From Microbacterium sp. Clip185 (lineage in GTDB: Bacteria; Actinomycetota; Actinomycetes; Actinomycetales; Microbacteriaceae), in the NCBI RefSeq assembly GCF_028743715.1, contig NZ_CP117996.1:124001-188000 (forward strand): a stretch of 64,000 nucleotides of DNA, in the 5' to 3' direction. The translations under genes and the position numbers were made by a program. Below the pieces are notes generated by a model. The model saw nothing but the letters and a program-made list of their open reading frames with translations. It did no database searches and was not told the DNA's origin. Below, piece after piece: positions 54,511 through 63,880 of this stretch (its first letter is position 1; each line of letters opens with the position of its first letter).

Positions 54511-56304
54511 ATGAGCGTCCCGATCGAGGACTACGCCGTCCTCAGCGACTGCCGCACCGCCGCCCTGGTCTCGCGCGAGGGCAGTATCGACTGGTTCTGC
54601 GCGCCGCGGTTCGACTCCGCATCCGTCTTCGCCGCGATCCTCGGCGAGAACGAGCAGGGCGCGTGGCATCTGCGGCCGGAGGATACGGATGCGGTGGCCA
54701 GCCGGCGCTACGACGGCGACACCTTCGTGCTGGTGACCCGGTGGGAGAGCGCGACCGGCGTCGCCGAGGTGCACGACTTCCTGCCCATCGACGGGGGACG
54801 CGTCGACATCGTGCGCCGCATCGTCGGCATCAGCGGCACCGTCGAGTTCACGACGCATCTGCGCATCCGCTTCGACTACGCGCGCGCGATCCCCTGGGTG
54901 CGTCAGGTGGGGGATGCGGCGGCGCCCGCCCTCCACGCGATCGCCGGCCCCGACGCGCTCATCGTCCGCGGCGTCGCGCTCACCCCGCACGGACGCGCGC
55001 ACCGCGGGCGCGTGAGCGTCGCCTCGGGCGAGACGGCCGACCTCGTCGCGACCTGGAACCCTTCCTACCTGCCCACGCCCGCACCGCTGGACGTGGATGC
55101 GGCGCTCGAGCGCACGCGAAGCTGGTGGACCGGCTTCGCCGCATCCATCGATCACGACGGACCGCATCGCGACGAGGTCGTGCGCTCCCTGCTCGTCCTG
55201 CGGGCACTCAGTCACCAGGACACCGGCGGGATCGTGGCGGCGGTCACCACCTCGCTTCCGGAACAGATCGGGGGAGAGCGCAACTGGGACTACCGGTACG
55301 TGTGGCTCAGGGATGCGGCCCTCACGCTCGAGGCGCTCGTCGCGCACGGGTTCCTCGAGGTCGCCGAGCAGTGGCGGTCCTGGCTCATCCGCGCGATCGC
55401 GGGAGACCCGCGCCAGATGCAGATCATGTACGGCGTCGCGGGGGAGCGCGACCTGCCGGAGCGCCAGCTCACGAGCCTGCCCGGCTACGAGGGATCGGCG
55501 CCGGTGCGGGTGGGAAACGGTGCGGTGAACCAGTACCAGGCCGACGTGGTGGGTGAGGTCATGGTCTCCCTCGAGGCGGCTCGCGTCGCCGGGGTGCCCG
55601 ACGATCCGCTGGCATGGGCCCTGCAGCGCGCCCTTCTCGACGGTGTCGAGGCGCGCATCGACGAGCCCGACAACGGCATCTGGGAGGTGCGCGGCGATCC
55701 GCAGCGCTTCACCCAGTCGCGCGCGATGATGTGGGCCGCCTTCGACCGCGGCGTGCGGGCCGTGCGCACGTATGGGCAGCAGGGACCCGTCGAGAAGTGG
55801 GAGGCCCTGCGCGACCGGCTGCGCGACGAGATCGACACCCATGGGGTGGATGCGGCATCCGGAGCGTTCGTGCAGCATTACGGCTCGACGGAGGTCGACG
55901 CCTCCCTCCTGCTGCTGCCGCAGGTGGGCTTCTGCGAACCGGACGATCCGCGCATGCTCGCCACGGTCGCCCGCATCGAGGCGGAGCTGATGCCCGACGG
56001 GCTCGTCAACCGCTACCGCACGCAGACGGGCGTGGATGGGCTGGCCGGCGGGGAGCATCCGTTCATCGCCTGCACGTTCTGGCTCGTGGAGCAGTACGCC
56101 CGCATGGGCCGGGTCGACGACGCGCGGGCGCTCATGGACCGCGCCTGCGCCACGGCCAACGATCTTGGGCTCTTCTCCGAGGAGTACGACCCGACGGCTC
56201 GTCGCCAGATCGGCAACACGCCCCAGGCGCTGTCGCACCTCGCCCAGGTGCGAGCGGCCGATGCGATGGGCGGGCACGGCGGCCGCGCCGCCCACCGCAC
56301 CTGA
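54511..56304 (+). CDS. Glycoside hydrolase family 15 (trehalase/glucoamylase-like)
   Basis: 597 residues. An N-terminal beta domain (IEDYAVLSDCRTAALVSREG; SIDWFCAPRFDSAS) precedes the (alpha/alpha)6 barrel with GGERNWDYRYVWLRDAALTL and a catalytic-acid region DNGIWEVRGDPQRFTQSRAM. EEYDPTARRQIGNTPQALSH near the end is typical. No signal peptide, so it is cytosolic. Related actinobacterial enzymes include trehalases; the substrate needs assay. Confidence 0.9.
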   Translation: MSVPIEDYAVLSDCRTAALVSREGSIDWFCAPRFDSASVFAAILGENEQGAWHLRPEDTDAVASRRYDGDTFVLVTRWESATGVAEVHDFLPIDGGRVDIVRRIVGISGTVEFTTHLRIRFDYARAIPWVRQVGDAAAPALHAIAGPDALIVRGVALTPHGRAHRGRVSVASGETADLVATWNPSYLPTPAPLDVDAALERTRSWWTGFAASIDHDGPHRDEVVRSLLVLRALSHQDTGGIVAAVTTSLPEQIGGERNWDYRYVWLRDAALTLEALVAHGFLEVAEQWRSWLIRAIAGDPRQMQIMYGVAGERDLPERQLTSLPGYEGSAPVRVGNGAVNQYQADVVGEVMVSLEAARVAGVPDDPLAWALQRALLDGVEARIDEPDNGIWEVRGDPQRFTQSRAMMWAAFDRGVRAVRTYGQQGPVEKWEALRDRLRDEIDTHGVDAASGAFVQHYGSTEVDASLLLLPQVGFCEPDDPRMLATVARIEAELMPDGLVNRYRTQTGVDGLAGGEHPFIACTFWLVEQYARMGRVDDARALMDRACATANDLGLFSEEYDPTARRQIGNTPQALSHLAQVRAADAMGGHGGRAAHRT

Positions 56305-56323
56305 GGCCGCGTTTCTCAACCCG

Positions 56324-56390
56324 CGAGACTGCATTTCCGTCACGAGATCACGGGGTTTACCCGCACTCTCGTGACGGAAATGCAGTCTCG
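56324..56390. terminator. Perfect 24-bp palindrome between convergent genes (CGAGACTGCAT family, copy 2)
   Basis: CGAGACTGCATTTCCGTCAC plus GAGA pairs exactly with its complement across a 19-base loop. It is clearly related to 13829-13901 and again lies between convergent genes. Confidence 0.85.
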
Positions 56391-56408
56391 GTGCGACGAA
56401 ACGCGGGG

Positions 56409-57530
56409 TCAGCTGCGCGCGAGCGCCTCCGACAGCTTCACGCGTGCCCCCATCCGCAGCAGCGAGCGGCTGTAGATGCGCGAGCCGACCCAGATCGCCA
56501 GGACGCACGTGATCGCCAGCACGACGAGCGACACCAGCGGCTCCCACCACATCGCGCCGCCCAGGTAGAGGCGCAGCGGCATCGCGACCGGAGCCGAGAA
56601 CGGCACGTACGACATGATCGTCAGCACGAGCTGGTTGTCGTTGAAGAAGATGACCAGGAAGTACGGCAGCATCACGAGCATCGTCAGGGGCGCGGTGGTC
56701 GAACCGATGTCCTCCATGCGCGACACCATGGCGCCGGCCGCGGCGAACAACGCCGCCAGCAGGATGAAGCCGAGCAGGAAGAAGATCGCGAACCACACGA
56801 TGGGTCCGCCGAGACCCGTGAGCACGAGGTCCTGCCCCGTCACCGAGAGCCCCACGATCGCGATCGCCGCGAGCACCACGATCTGACCCATCGCGAGGAT
56901 CGTGTTGCCGATGATCTTGCCGGCCATGAGAGCCCGCACCGGGATGGCGGAGATCAGCAGCTCGACCACGCGGGTCTGCTTCTCCTCGACGACCGACTGC
57001 GCGATCGTGCCGCCGAAGGTGGACGCGGCGAGCAGGAACACGAGGCCGAATCCGAGGGCCACGAAGTACCGCAGCAGGAAGTCGGTGCTCGCCGGCTCCA
57101 GCAGGTGCACCGGCGGAGACTGGCTCAGGATCGGAAGCAGCCCGGAAGGCAGATCGTCCTTGCCCACGACGGTGTAGTCGAACGCGCTGGAAGCAGCCGC
57201 ATCCGGAACGTCCGCGGTGGGAACGAGAGCCGCCTCGACGGTGCCGTCGGTGACCAGTGCCATCGCGGCGTCGGAGGAGTCCGCATCCGTCACGTCGAGC
57301 CCTGCGACACCCGAGACGACGGATGCGGTCGCCGGCGTCACGGCCACCTTGATGCCGCTCGTGTCGCTCGCCGTGAACCCGCCCCAGACGACCGCGCCGA
57401 GGGCGAGCACGAAGAGGATGACGGTGGAGATCACGAACGGCTTGCTGCGCAGCTTGGAGCCGATCTCGCGCTCGGCGACCAGCCAGACGCTCTGTGCGGT
57501 CGTCGGGGCTGCGGGGATTTTCGCGTTCAT
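56409..57530 (-). CDS. ABC-2 type exporter permease (NatB/YhaP-like)
   Basis: 373 residues. One N-terminal membrane helix, a large extracytoplasmic domain (about 60-165), then five or six helices with VVEEKQTRVVELLISAIPVR, the signature of NatB-like permeases. It pairs with the overlapping ATPase gene. Substrate unknown, Na+ or antibiotic possible. Confidence 0.9.
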   Translation of the reverse strand: MNAKIPAAPTTAQSVWLVAEREIGSKLRSKPFVISTVILFVLALGAVVWGGFTASDTSGIKVAVTPATASVVSGVAGLDVTDADSSDAAMALVTDGTVEAALVPTADVPDAAASSAFDYTVVGKDDLPSGLLPILSQSPPVHLLEPASTDFLLRYFVALGFGLVFLLAASTFGGTIAQSVVEEKQTRVVELLISAIPVRALMAGKIIGNTILAMGQIVVLAAIAIVGLSVTGQDLVLTGLGGPIVWFAIFFLLGFILLAALFAAAGAMVSRMEDIGSTTAPLTMLVMLPYFLVIFFNDNQLVLTIMSYVPFSAPVAMPLRLYLGGAMWWEPLVSLVVLAITCVLAIWVGSRIYSRSLLRMGARVKLSEALARS

Positions 57531-58408
57531 CGGATGACCTCCCGGAAGATCTGCGTGAGTGTGGGGCGCTGCGGCGAGAACGAGTCGACGTCTCCGGCCG
57601 CCGCCGCGCGGGAGAGGACGGCTCGGGCGACCTCGGGGGACGCCTCGAACACGGCCTCACCGCCGGCGAGCTCGACGACGGTGACCTCGGGCACGTCGCG
57701 CAGCCAGCCCAGGTCGCCGCCGGTGACGAGCTCGAAGCGCGGTGAGCTGAACTCGGCGCGGAGCTGCTCTCGGCCGCCCGCCGCGCGGATCGTGCCGCCC
57801 GCGATGATCACGAGGTCATCGCAGAGGCGCTCGACGACGTCGAGCTGGTGGGACGAGAACAGCACGGCGACGCCCGCCGCGGCGCGCTCGGCGAGCACTC
57901 CCGCGACGACCTCGACCGCGAGCGGGTCGAGACCCGAGAACGGCTCGTCGAGGATGAGCACCTCGGGGTCGTGCACGAGGGCCGCCGCGATCTGCGCGCG
58001 CTGCTGGTTTCCGAGTGAGAGAGTCTCGACCGTGTCGCCGAGGCGCTCGCCGAGCCCGAGGCGGTCCAGCAGCTTCTCGGCGTTCGCGGTGGCCGCGGCC
58101 TTGCTGTAGCCGTGGAGGCGGGCGAGATAGGCGATGTGCTCGCCGACCTTCATCTTGGGGTACAGGCCGCGCTCCTCGGGCATGTAGCCGAAGCGACGAC
58201 GGTCTTCGCTCGTGATGGGCGTGCCGTCGATCTCGACCGTGCCCGCATCCGCCGCGAGCACACCCAGCGCGATGCGCATGGTCGTGGTCTTGCCGGCGCC
58301 GTTGCCGCCGACGAAACCGGTGAGTCGGCCGTTCTCGACGGTGAACCCGACATCGTCGAGCACCCGGCGTGTGCCGTAGTTCTTTGTCACTCCTGACAGG
58401 CGCAGCAT
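57527..58408 (-). CDS. ABC transporter ATP-binding protein (NatA/CcmA-like)
   Basis: 293 residues. Walker A GGNGAGKTT, signature LSLGNQQRAQI, Walker B VLILDEPFSGLDP and switch SSHQLDVVERL. The C-terminal extension is DUF4162-like. ATGA overlap with the permease, forming a two-gene exporter operon. Confidence 0.93.
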   Translation of the reverse strand: MLRLSGVTKNYGTRRVLDDVGFTVENGRLTGFVGGNGAGKTTTMRIALGVLAADAGTVEIDGTPITSEDRRRFGYMPEERGLYPKMKVGEHIAYLARLHGYSKAAATANAEKLLDRLGLGERLGDTVETLSLGNQQRAQIAAALVHDPEVLILDEPFSGLDPLAVEVVAGVLAERAAAGVAVLFSSHQLDVVERLCDDLVIIAGGTIRAAGGREQLRAEFSSPRFELVTGGDLGWLRDVPEVTVVELAGGEAVFEASPEVARAVLSRAAAAGDVDSFSPQRPTLTQIFREVIR

Positions 58409-58888
58409 GCGTCCTCCTTGGTCCGTGCTCCGACGTTACGTCCGCGGCGTCCCCGCTCGCCTCCCTCCCGGGGCGGGTTCGTGTGCTCCCCCTTCCGGTG
58501 GAGTGTCCGTGTGGCTCGTGGGACCCGGCGCGGGTCGACGCGGCGGAGTGGCGCGACATCTGCACGACCCGTGGGGCAGGAGTGACCTGTCGGGGCGAAT
58601 GGGGCGGCGCCGGGGCGATCCGCCGTGCAGATGTCGCTCTACCCGGTCGGTGCGATCCCGCATCCGGCCGGTCGGATGCCGTACTTGCGATGGGAGCGAT
58701 GCCGCACCCGGGGTCGGGAGGTGCCGTGTTCGAGGCGCGTAGAGCCGGGGGTCCCTGCGCGGCGGTCGCAACCGCGACAGAAATGCGCACCGGCGACAGA
58801 GATCAACAGGCGCATCTGCGCAGAAGTGGCGCATCTGCGCAGATGCGACGCAACTCGGGCAGAGAGAGGATGCGGGGGCGGGGCGGGG
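58409..58888. other. 480-bp non-coding interval with inverted and direct repeats
   Basis: No convincing gene. GCGACATCTGCACG (58553-58566) and CGTGCAGATGTCGC (58624-58637) are perfect 14-base inverted arms 57 bases apart. GGCGCATCTGCGCAG occurs twice in tandem at 58809-58823 and 58828-58842 and is itself nearly palindromic. The promoter of the exporter operon should lie at the left end. Confidence 0.6.
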
Positions 58889-59551
58889 TCAGGCCAGGCC
58901 GTGGCGGTGGGCCAGGACGACCGCCTGCACACGATCGCGGGCGCCGAGCTTGGCCAGCACGTTCGAGACATGGGTCTTCACCGTCGCCTCGCCGATGTAC
59001 AGCCGGTCGGCGATCTCGCCGTTGGACAGCGCATCCGCCATGAGGCGGAGCACCTCCTCCTCCCGCTCGGTCAGCGGACTCGACACCGGCAGTGGATCCG
59101 GAGCGGATGCGGACACCGTGGGGTTCGCGAAACGGGCGATGACGCGGCGGGTCACCTCAGGGGCGAGCAGCGCATCGCCGGCGGCGACCACCCGCACCGC
59201 GGCCGTGAGCTCCTCGGGCCCGGCATTCTTCAGCAGGAACCCGCTGGCACCCGCATCCAGGGCGGCGAACAGATAGTCGTCGCGGTCGAAGGTGGTCACC
59301 ACGAGCACGGCCGAGGGGATGTCGGGATCGGCGATGATCCGCCTCGTCGCCTCCAGCCCGTCGAGGTCGGGCATCTGCACGTCCATGCACACGACGTCGG
59401 GTCGCAGTGCCCTGGCCTGCGCGATCGCCTCGGCGCCTGTGCCCGCCTCGCCCACGACCTCGATGCGATCGTCGAGGGTCAGGATGGTGCGAAAGCCCGC
59501 TCGCATCATGGCGTGGTCGTCGGCGAGGACGACCCGGATGCGGCCGCTCAC
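58889..59551 (-). CDS. NarL/LuxR-family response regulator
   Basis: 220 residues. Receiver domain RVVLADDHAMMRAGFRTIL with phospho-Asp in VVCMDVQMPDLDG, then LuxR helix-turn-helix LTEREEEVLRLMADALSNGE and YIGEATVKTHVSNVLAKLGA. Start overlaps the kinase stop. Likely controls the adjacent exporter or other genes. Confidence 0.94.
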   Translation of the reverse strand: MSGRIRVVLADDHAMMRAGFRTILTLDDRIEVVGEAGTGAEAIAQARALRPDVVCMDVQMPDLDGLEATRRIIADPDIPSAVLVVTTFDRDDYLFAALDAGASGFLLKNAGPEELTAAVRVVAAGDALLAPEVTRRVIARFANPTVSASAPDPLPVSSPLTEREEEVLRLMADALSNGEIADRLYIGEATVKTHVSNVLAKLGARDRVQAVVLAHRHGLA

Positions 59552-60789
59552 CGGGCGTCCACCGCGACGAGAGGCGTGAGGGGAACGCGCACGCGCACCA
59601 CGAATCCTCCGCTGGATCGGGGCGTCGCCTCGATCGTGCCCCCGGATGCGGCGGCGCGCTCCCGCATCCCGATCAGGCCCATTCCGGGAGTGACCTCGGC
59701 GACCGGACGCCCGGTGTTAGCAACCTCGAGCTCGACGCCCTCGGGGGCGTAGCGCAGGCGGACATCCGCCCGCGCGCCGGGTCCGGCGTGACGGCGTGCG
59801 TTGGTGAGCGCCTCCTGTGCGATCCGGTACAGGTTGACCTGCACCGTGTCCGGCACGTCGCGCTCCTCGCCGATGATGCGCAACTCGGAGGCGAGCCCGG
59901 CGTCGCTCGCCTCGGCGACGAGCTTCTCGAGGCCTTCGAGGCCGACGGATGTCTCCTCGGCCTGGTCGCCGGGGGTCCGCAGCGTCTCGAGCAGGTGGCG
60001 CAGCTCGCTCAGCGCCGAGCGCGCCGAGTCCTCCACACGGGCCAGCGTCTCGCCCGCGGCCTGCGGGTCCTTGCCCATCATCATGCGCGCCGCGCCCGCC
60101 TGCACGCCCATGAGGGAGACGTGGTGGGCGACGACGTCGTGGAGCTCGCGGGCGAGCCTCACCCGCTCCAGCGCCACCGCCTGCTCGGCGCTGCGCTCAC
60201 GCTCACGCTCGAGCTCGGCGGTGCGCTGCTCGAGCAGAATGCGCTGTTGTCTGCTCGCCCAGGTGCGCTCGCCGAAGAGGTAGGCGCCGCCGAAATAGAG
60301 CGCGTTGATGAGCAGGGTCAGCAGCATCGAGGCGACGTAGGGCGAGAAGGCGCCCGCGCGCGAGAACCCGTCCTGGTCGATGTCGGCCGTGGAGTCGACG
60401 AACATCGTGACGAGCAGCCAGACGGCCATCCCGGCGATGATGCCGACGCGCGTCCACATCGCCCGCCGGCGGTTCGGCGACCAGGCGCCCACCGTGTAGA
60501 TGGCGATGAACATGGCGATGTTGCCCGCGTAGATCTCGGGGATGCGCAGGGTCACGGCCGCGAAGTACGCCGCACAGACGATCACGGCCACGATCGCAGG
60601 CCAGCGCCGCCGTACCGCGAGCGGGACGGCGAGCACGAACGCGTAGGCGACGGCGGCGGCCATCGAGCCCTGGTGCTCGCCGTAGATGCCGGCGACGGAG
60701 GAGAGCGCAGCGCTGATCAGCGCGCCGATGCACAGGGCGGCGGCCAGCAGGAGATCACCGCGCTGTTGCGCGGGCGTGAGCGGCAGCAT
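59548..60789 (-). CDS. NarL-type sensor histidine kinase
   Basis: 413 residues. About five membrane helices, then the HisKA_3 motif LARELHDVVAHHVSLMGVQA with the phospho-acceptor His, and HATPase elements (RIAQEALTNARRHAG; GMGLIGMRERAAASGG). It is the sensor partner of the overlapping response regulator; similar pairs next to NatAB-like exporters often respond to cell-envelope stress, which is inference. Confidence 0.94.
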   Translation of the reverse strand: MLPLTPAQQRGDLLLAAALCIGALISAALSSVAGIYGEHQGSMAAAVAYAFVLAVPLAVRRRWPAIVAVIVCAAYFAAVTLRIPEIYAGNIAMFIAIYTVGAWSPNRRRAMWTRVGIIAGMAVWLLVTMFVDSTADIDQDGFSRAGAFSPYVASMLLTLLINALYFGGAYLFGERTWASRQQRILLEQRTAELERERERSAEQAVALERVRLARELHDVVAHHVSLMGVQAGAARMMMGKDPQAAGETLARVEDSARSALSELRHLLETLRTPGDQAEETSVGLEGLEKLVAEASDAGLASELRIIGEERDVPDTVQVNLYRIAQEALTNARRHAGPGARADVRLRYAPEGVELEVANTGRPVAEVTPGMGLIGMRERAAASGGTIEATPRSSGGFVVRVRVPLTPLVAVDAR

Positions 60790-60918
60790 CCTTCCAACCT
60801 AGAGCGGACCATCGGATGCGGCATCCCCCGTCAGACGGAGACCATTGACGCTTCAGGGCGCCGGTGCGAGCATCCACCCAGAGCGTGGCGACCGGCCTCG
60901 CCGATCGAAGGGCACGGC

Positions 60919-61320
60919 ATGGCCTCCACCAGCGTCTTCATCAACCTGGTCACCACCGATCTCGAGCGCAGCAAGGCCTTCTACCGGGCGCTCGGCTGCG
61001 ACATCAACCCCGACTTCACCGACGAGAACGCGGCCTGCGTGGTGTGGGACGAGAACATCTTCTTCATGGTCCTGATGTGGGACTTCTTCGCGGCGTACAC
61101 CGACAAGCCGATCGCCGACCCGCGCACGAGCGCGCAGGTGTCGGTCTCGTTCGCGCTCGACTCGCGTGAAGCGGTGGACGCGATCGTCGAACGCGGGATC
61201 GCCGCCGGGGGCACCGCGCCGAAGGGGCCGCAGGAGTACGGATCGATGTACTCGCGCGATCTGGACGACCCCGACGGCAACTCCCTCGGCTTCCTCCACC
61301 TCGCCGACGACGCCGTCTGA
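60919..61320 (+). CDS. VOC-family protein (glyoxalase/bleomycin-resistance-like)
   Basis: 133 residues from ATG 60919. FINLVTTDLERSKAFYRALG opens and YSRDLDDPDGNSLGFLHL closes a two-module VOC fold of the PhnB/lactoylglutathione-lyase-like type. Substrate unknown. Confidence 0.88.
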   Translation: MASTSVFINLVTTDLERSKAFYRALGCDINPDFTDENAACVVWDENIFFMVLMWDFFAAYTDKPIADPRTSAQVSVSFALDSREAVDAIVERGIAAGGTAPKGPQEYGSMYSRDLDDPDGNSLGFLHLADDAV

Positions 61321-61347
61321 CTGTTCCCCTGTCGCAGCTCTCCACCT

Positions 61348-61521
61348 GTTCGAGGGACGCGTGATGTCGTCTTCGGGCCCCGGACGCGACGTTTCGGGTC
61401 CCTTCAAGAGGGGAGGGTTCTGTTCGAGGGACGCGTGATGTCGTCTCCGGGCCCCGGACGCGACGTTTCGGGTCCCTTCAACAGGGGAGGGTTCTGTTCG
61501 AGGGACGCGTGATGTCGCCTC
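61348..61521. repeat. Second set of 61-bp palindromic units (two full, one partial)
   Basis: 61348-61408 and 61422-61482 are 61-base units beginning GTTCGAGGGACGCG and ending in GGGTCCCTTCAA(g/c); a third copy begins at 61496 and breaks off about 61521 as it meets the end of xthA. The inner sequence (GTGATGTCGTC...CGGACGCGACG) differs from the 37-kb set, but length, ends and 13-base spacing are the same. Confidence 0.88.
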
Positions 61522-61527
61522 GGGCGG

Positions 61528-62373
61528 TCAGCCGAAGATCATGGGGCGGTCGTCGTCGTCCTCGTCGCCCGCGAAGTCCAGGTCGACCACGACGGGGACG
61601 TGATCGCTGGGGATCTCGCCCTTGCGCTCGTCGCGGTGGATGGCCGCGCCTGCGACGGCATCCGCGAAGGCGTGCGAGCCGAGGATGAAGTCGATGCGCA
61701 GGCCCTCGTTGCGGGGGAAGCGCAGCTGCTTGTAGTCCCAGTACGTGTAGCCGGTGGGCACGAGCGGGCGGACGGTGTCGCTGAGGCCCGCATCCAACAG
61801 GGCACGGAACGCCTCGCGCTCGGGCGGCGAGACGTGCGTGGTGACGCCCTCGACGACGGTCGGATCGCCGTTATCGGCATCGGTCGGTGCGATGTTGAAG
61901 TCGCCGACGAGGGCGAGGGGCAGATCGGGGTTCGCCGCGAGGGTCTCGCGGGTGTAGCCGGTCAGCGCCGCGAGCCAGTCGAGCTTGTAGAGGTAGTGCG
62001 GGTCGTCGAGTCCTCGGCCGTTGGGAACGTACAGGCTCCACACGCGCACGCCGTCGATGGTCGCGCCGATGGCGCGGGCCTCCTGCGGGAGGTCGGGCCC
62101 CTCGTGCCCCTTCAGGAATCCGGGCATACCGGGAAAGGCCGTCTCGACCTCGGTGATCGGCTCGCGGCTGGCGATCGCGACACCGTTCCACTGGTTCAGG
62201 CCGTGCGCGACCACGTGATAGCCGGCCTCCTCGAAGGCCGCGTACGGGAACTGCTCCGGCTTGCACTTGATCTCCTGCATGGCCAGCACGTCGATGTTCT
62301 CGCGGACGCAGAACTCCACGGTGCGAACGACGCGTGCGCGGATCGAGTTGACGTTCCAGGTGGCCAGGCGCAT
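61528..62373 (-). CDS. xth: Exodeoxyribonuclease III
   Basis: 281 residues. MRLATWNVNSIRARVVRTVE opens; the metal-binding Glu is in VLAMQEIKCKPEQFP, then VGDFNIAPTDADNGDP and SDHVPVVVDLD at the end. It cleaves abasic sites and removes 3'-blocking groups in base-excision repair. Its 3' end abuts a partial 61-bp unit. Confidence 0.96.
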   Translation of the reverse strand: MRLATWNVNSIRARVVRTVEFCVRENIDVLAMQEIKCKPEQFPYAAFEEAGYHVVAHGLNQWNGVAIASREPITEVETAFPGMPGFLKGHEGPDLPQEARAIGATIDGVRVWSLYVPNGRGLDDPHYLYKLDWLAALTGYTRETLAANPDLPLALVGDFNIAPTDADNGDPTVVEGVTTHVSPPEREAFRALLDAGLSDTVRPLVPTGYTYWDYKQLRFPRNEGLRIDFILGSHAFADAVAGAAIHRDERKGEIPSDHVPVVVDLDFAGDEDDDDRPMIFG

Positions 62374-62492
62374 GCCTCCAGCCTAGAACCCGGGCCCGAC
62401 GCCGCACGCCTGAGGCCGATGAACTGTACACCTTTGGACTGGTTGTCCACAGCGGTGGATCGCGCCTGACGCCGGCGGGGTATCTTCCTGGC

Positions 62493-62975
62493 ATGCGCAC
62501 GCCACTTGCCGAGCTGCTCACTCGCGTCGACGAGCTGAACTCACCCGATTCACCGTTTGTGTTCCGCGCCGTCGGCGACCGCATCCAGGGCTCATGGGAC
62601 ATCGCCCACGTGCAGTACGTCGCTCTCCTGGGCGCCGGACAGATCGACGATGCGTACTCCATTGAGGTGACGTTCGACGAAGACGCGGGCACGTTCGACA
62701 CGGACGAGACCCAGACGAGGTCGAAGACGTCCGGCGGGTTCTCGACCGACGGGTCGTTCCACTTCGGGGGGAGCACCTCCACGTTCAAGGGCACGCAGTC
62801 ACGGATGACGCGCAGCTTCGTCGCCGGCACCCGCGTCACGACGCCCGAAGGTGAAGGCACCTCCGCCAGCTGGTCCTTCGACACGGACCGCATCAAGCAG
62901 CCCCTCTTCGACTTTCTCGCGGCTAACGGCTGGGAGAAGAAGAAGGGGTTCTTCGGTCGCCTCTTCGGCGGCTGA
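62493..62975 (+). CDS. Hypothetical protein
   Basis: 160 residues. A soluble protein with a beta-rich centre (SIEVTFDEDAGTFDTDETQT; SGGFSTDGSFHFGGSTSTF) and a basic/aromatic tail WEKKKGFFGRLFGG that could sit at the membrane. No family recognised. Probably co-transcribed with the following membrane protein. Confidence 0.7.
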   Translation: MRTPLAELLTRVDELNSPDSPFVFRAVGDRIQGSWDIAHVQYVALLGAGQIDDAYSIEVTFDEDAGTFDTDETQTRSKTSGGFSTDGSFHFGGSTSTFKGTQSRMTRSFVAGTRVTTPEGEGTSASWSFDTDRIKQPLFDFLAANGWEKKKGFFGRLFGG

Positions 62976-63032
62976 TCCCGCACTCCCCCCCCTCGAACCC
63001 CCGAAAAGTCGAACCCCGAATAGAGGATCATC

Positions 63033-63377
63033 ATGACCCAGCCCATGCCCCCCATGTCCCAGCCGCCGCAGCAGCCCGTGGCTGCCCCGAACGGCTCGTA
63101 CCCCGGCAAGACCCTCGGAATCGTGGGTCTGATCGTCTCGTTCTTCGCGAGCCTGATCGGCCTGATCCTCTCGATCGTCGCCTACTCGCAGTCGAAGAAG
63201 GCCGGCTACAAGAACACGCCGGCACTCATCGGCATCATCCTCGGTGCCGTGTTCCTGGTGATCGGCATCATCGTCGCGATCATCCTCGGCACCGTCTTCG
63301 CTGGCCTCATCGCGCAGTGCGCCGATCTCGGGCCGGGAACGCACTACGTCGACGGCGTCACCTACACCTGCTCCTGA
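63033..63377 (+). CDS. DUF4190-like small membrane protein
   Basis: 114 residues. A Pro/Gln-rich N-terminus precedes two membrane helices joined by the loop YSQSKKAGYKNTPALIG, then a short tail with two Cys (CADLGPGTHYVDGVTYTC). Function unknown. Confidence 0.82.
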   Translation: MTQPMPPMSQPPQQPVAAPNGSYPGKTLGIVGLIVSFFASLIGLILSIVAYSQSKKAGYKNTPALIGIILGAVFLVIGIIVAIILGTVFAGLIAQCADLGPGTHYVDGVTYTCS

Positions 63378-63384
63378 GCGGCGC

Positions 63385-63421
63385 GACCTCGCCTGAGCGC
63401 CGCGGTGCCTCAGGCGAGGTC
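63385..63421. terminator. Bidirectional terminator
   Basis: GACCTCGCCTGAG and CTCAGGCGAGGTC form a perfect 13-bp stem with an 11-base loop between convergent genes; it overlaps the stop codon of the GNAT gene. Confidence 0.82.
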
Positions 63422-63805
63422 CATTCCGGGTGCGTCAGCGGGTCGCGGTGTGAAGCCGTTGCGCTCGTAGAAGGCGGTCCGGCCGCGGGCGGCGAACAGC
63501 TGCACGTCCTCGACTCCCCGCCGCCGTGACTCCTCGACGAGCGCATCGAGGATCAGGGCTCCCGCACCGTGCCCCCGCGCCTCGGCCGCCACGATGAGCT
63601 CGGTGACGAAGGCATGCAGCACGCCGTCGCTGATGAGGCGGCCCATGCCCACGAGCGCGCCCGCGTCGTCGCGCGCCGAGCACACGACCCAGCTGCCGGC
63701 CAGCGCCGTACCCAGCTCCTGCGTCGTGCGCTCGCCCCATCCGGTGCTCGCGTAGAGGGCGGCGAACTCGTCGGCAGTGGGCGGTGTCATGGTGAGGTGC
63801 ACCAT
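63410..63805 (-). CDS. GNAT family N-acetyltransferase
   Basis: 131 residues (ATG 63790 is an alternative start). The acetyl-CoA loop is VTELIVAAEARGHGAGALIL, followed by DALVEESRRRGVEDVQLFAA and FYERNGFTPRP. Acceptor unknown. Confidence 0.9.
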   Translation of the reverse strand: MVHLTMTPPTADEFAALYASTGWGERTTQELGTALAGSWVVCSARDDAGALVGMGRLISDGVLHAFVTELIVAAEARGHGAGALILDALVEESRRRGVEDVQLFAARGRTAFYERNGFTPRPADAPGMDLA

Positions 63806-63880
63806 CGGACGCTATCGCGCCCGTGTTAGTCCCGGCGCGCACGGGGTCGGGTGCAGTGCGCTGCGGCGTAGGTTGCGCCC

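Noticed and set aside
54445..57660. 1071-codon leftward frame across the GH15 and exporter genes
   Set aside because: It is antisense to GH15 and out of frame with the permease, and shows no domain.
58407..59043. Rightward open frames in and beyond the 480-bp gap
   Set aside because: They run antisense into the response regulator gene, lack ribosome-binding sites and show Gly/Arg-rich composition without motifs.
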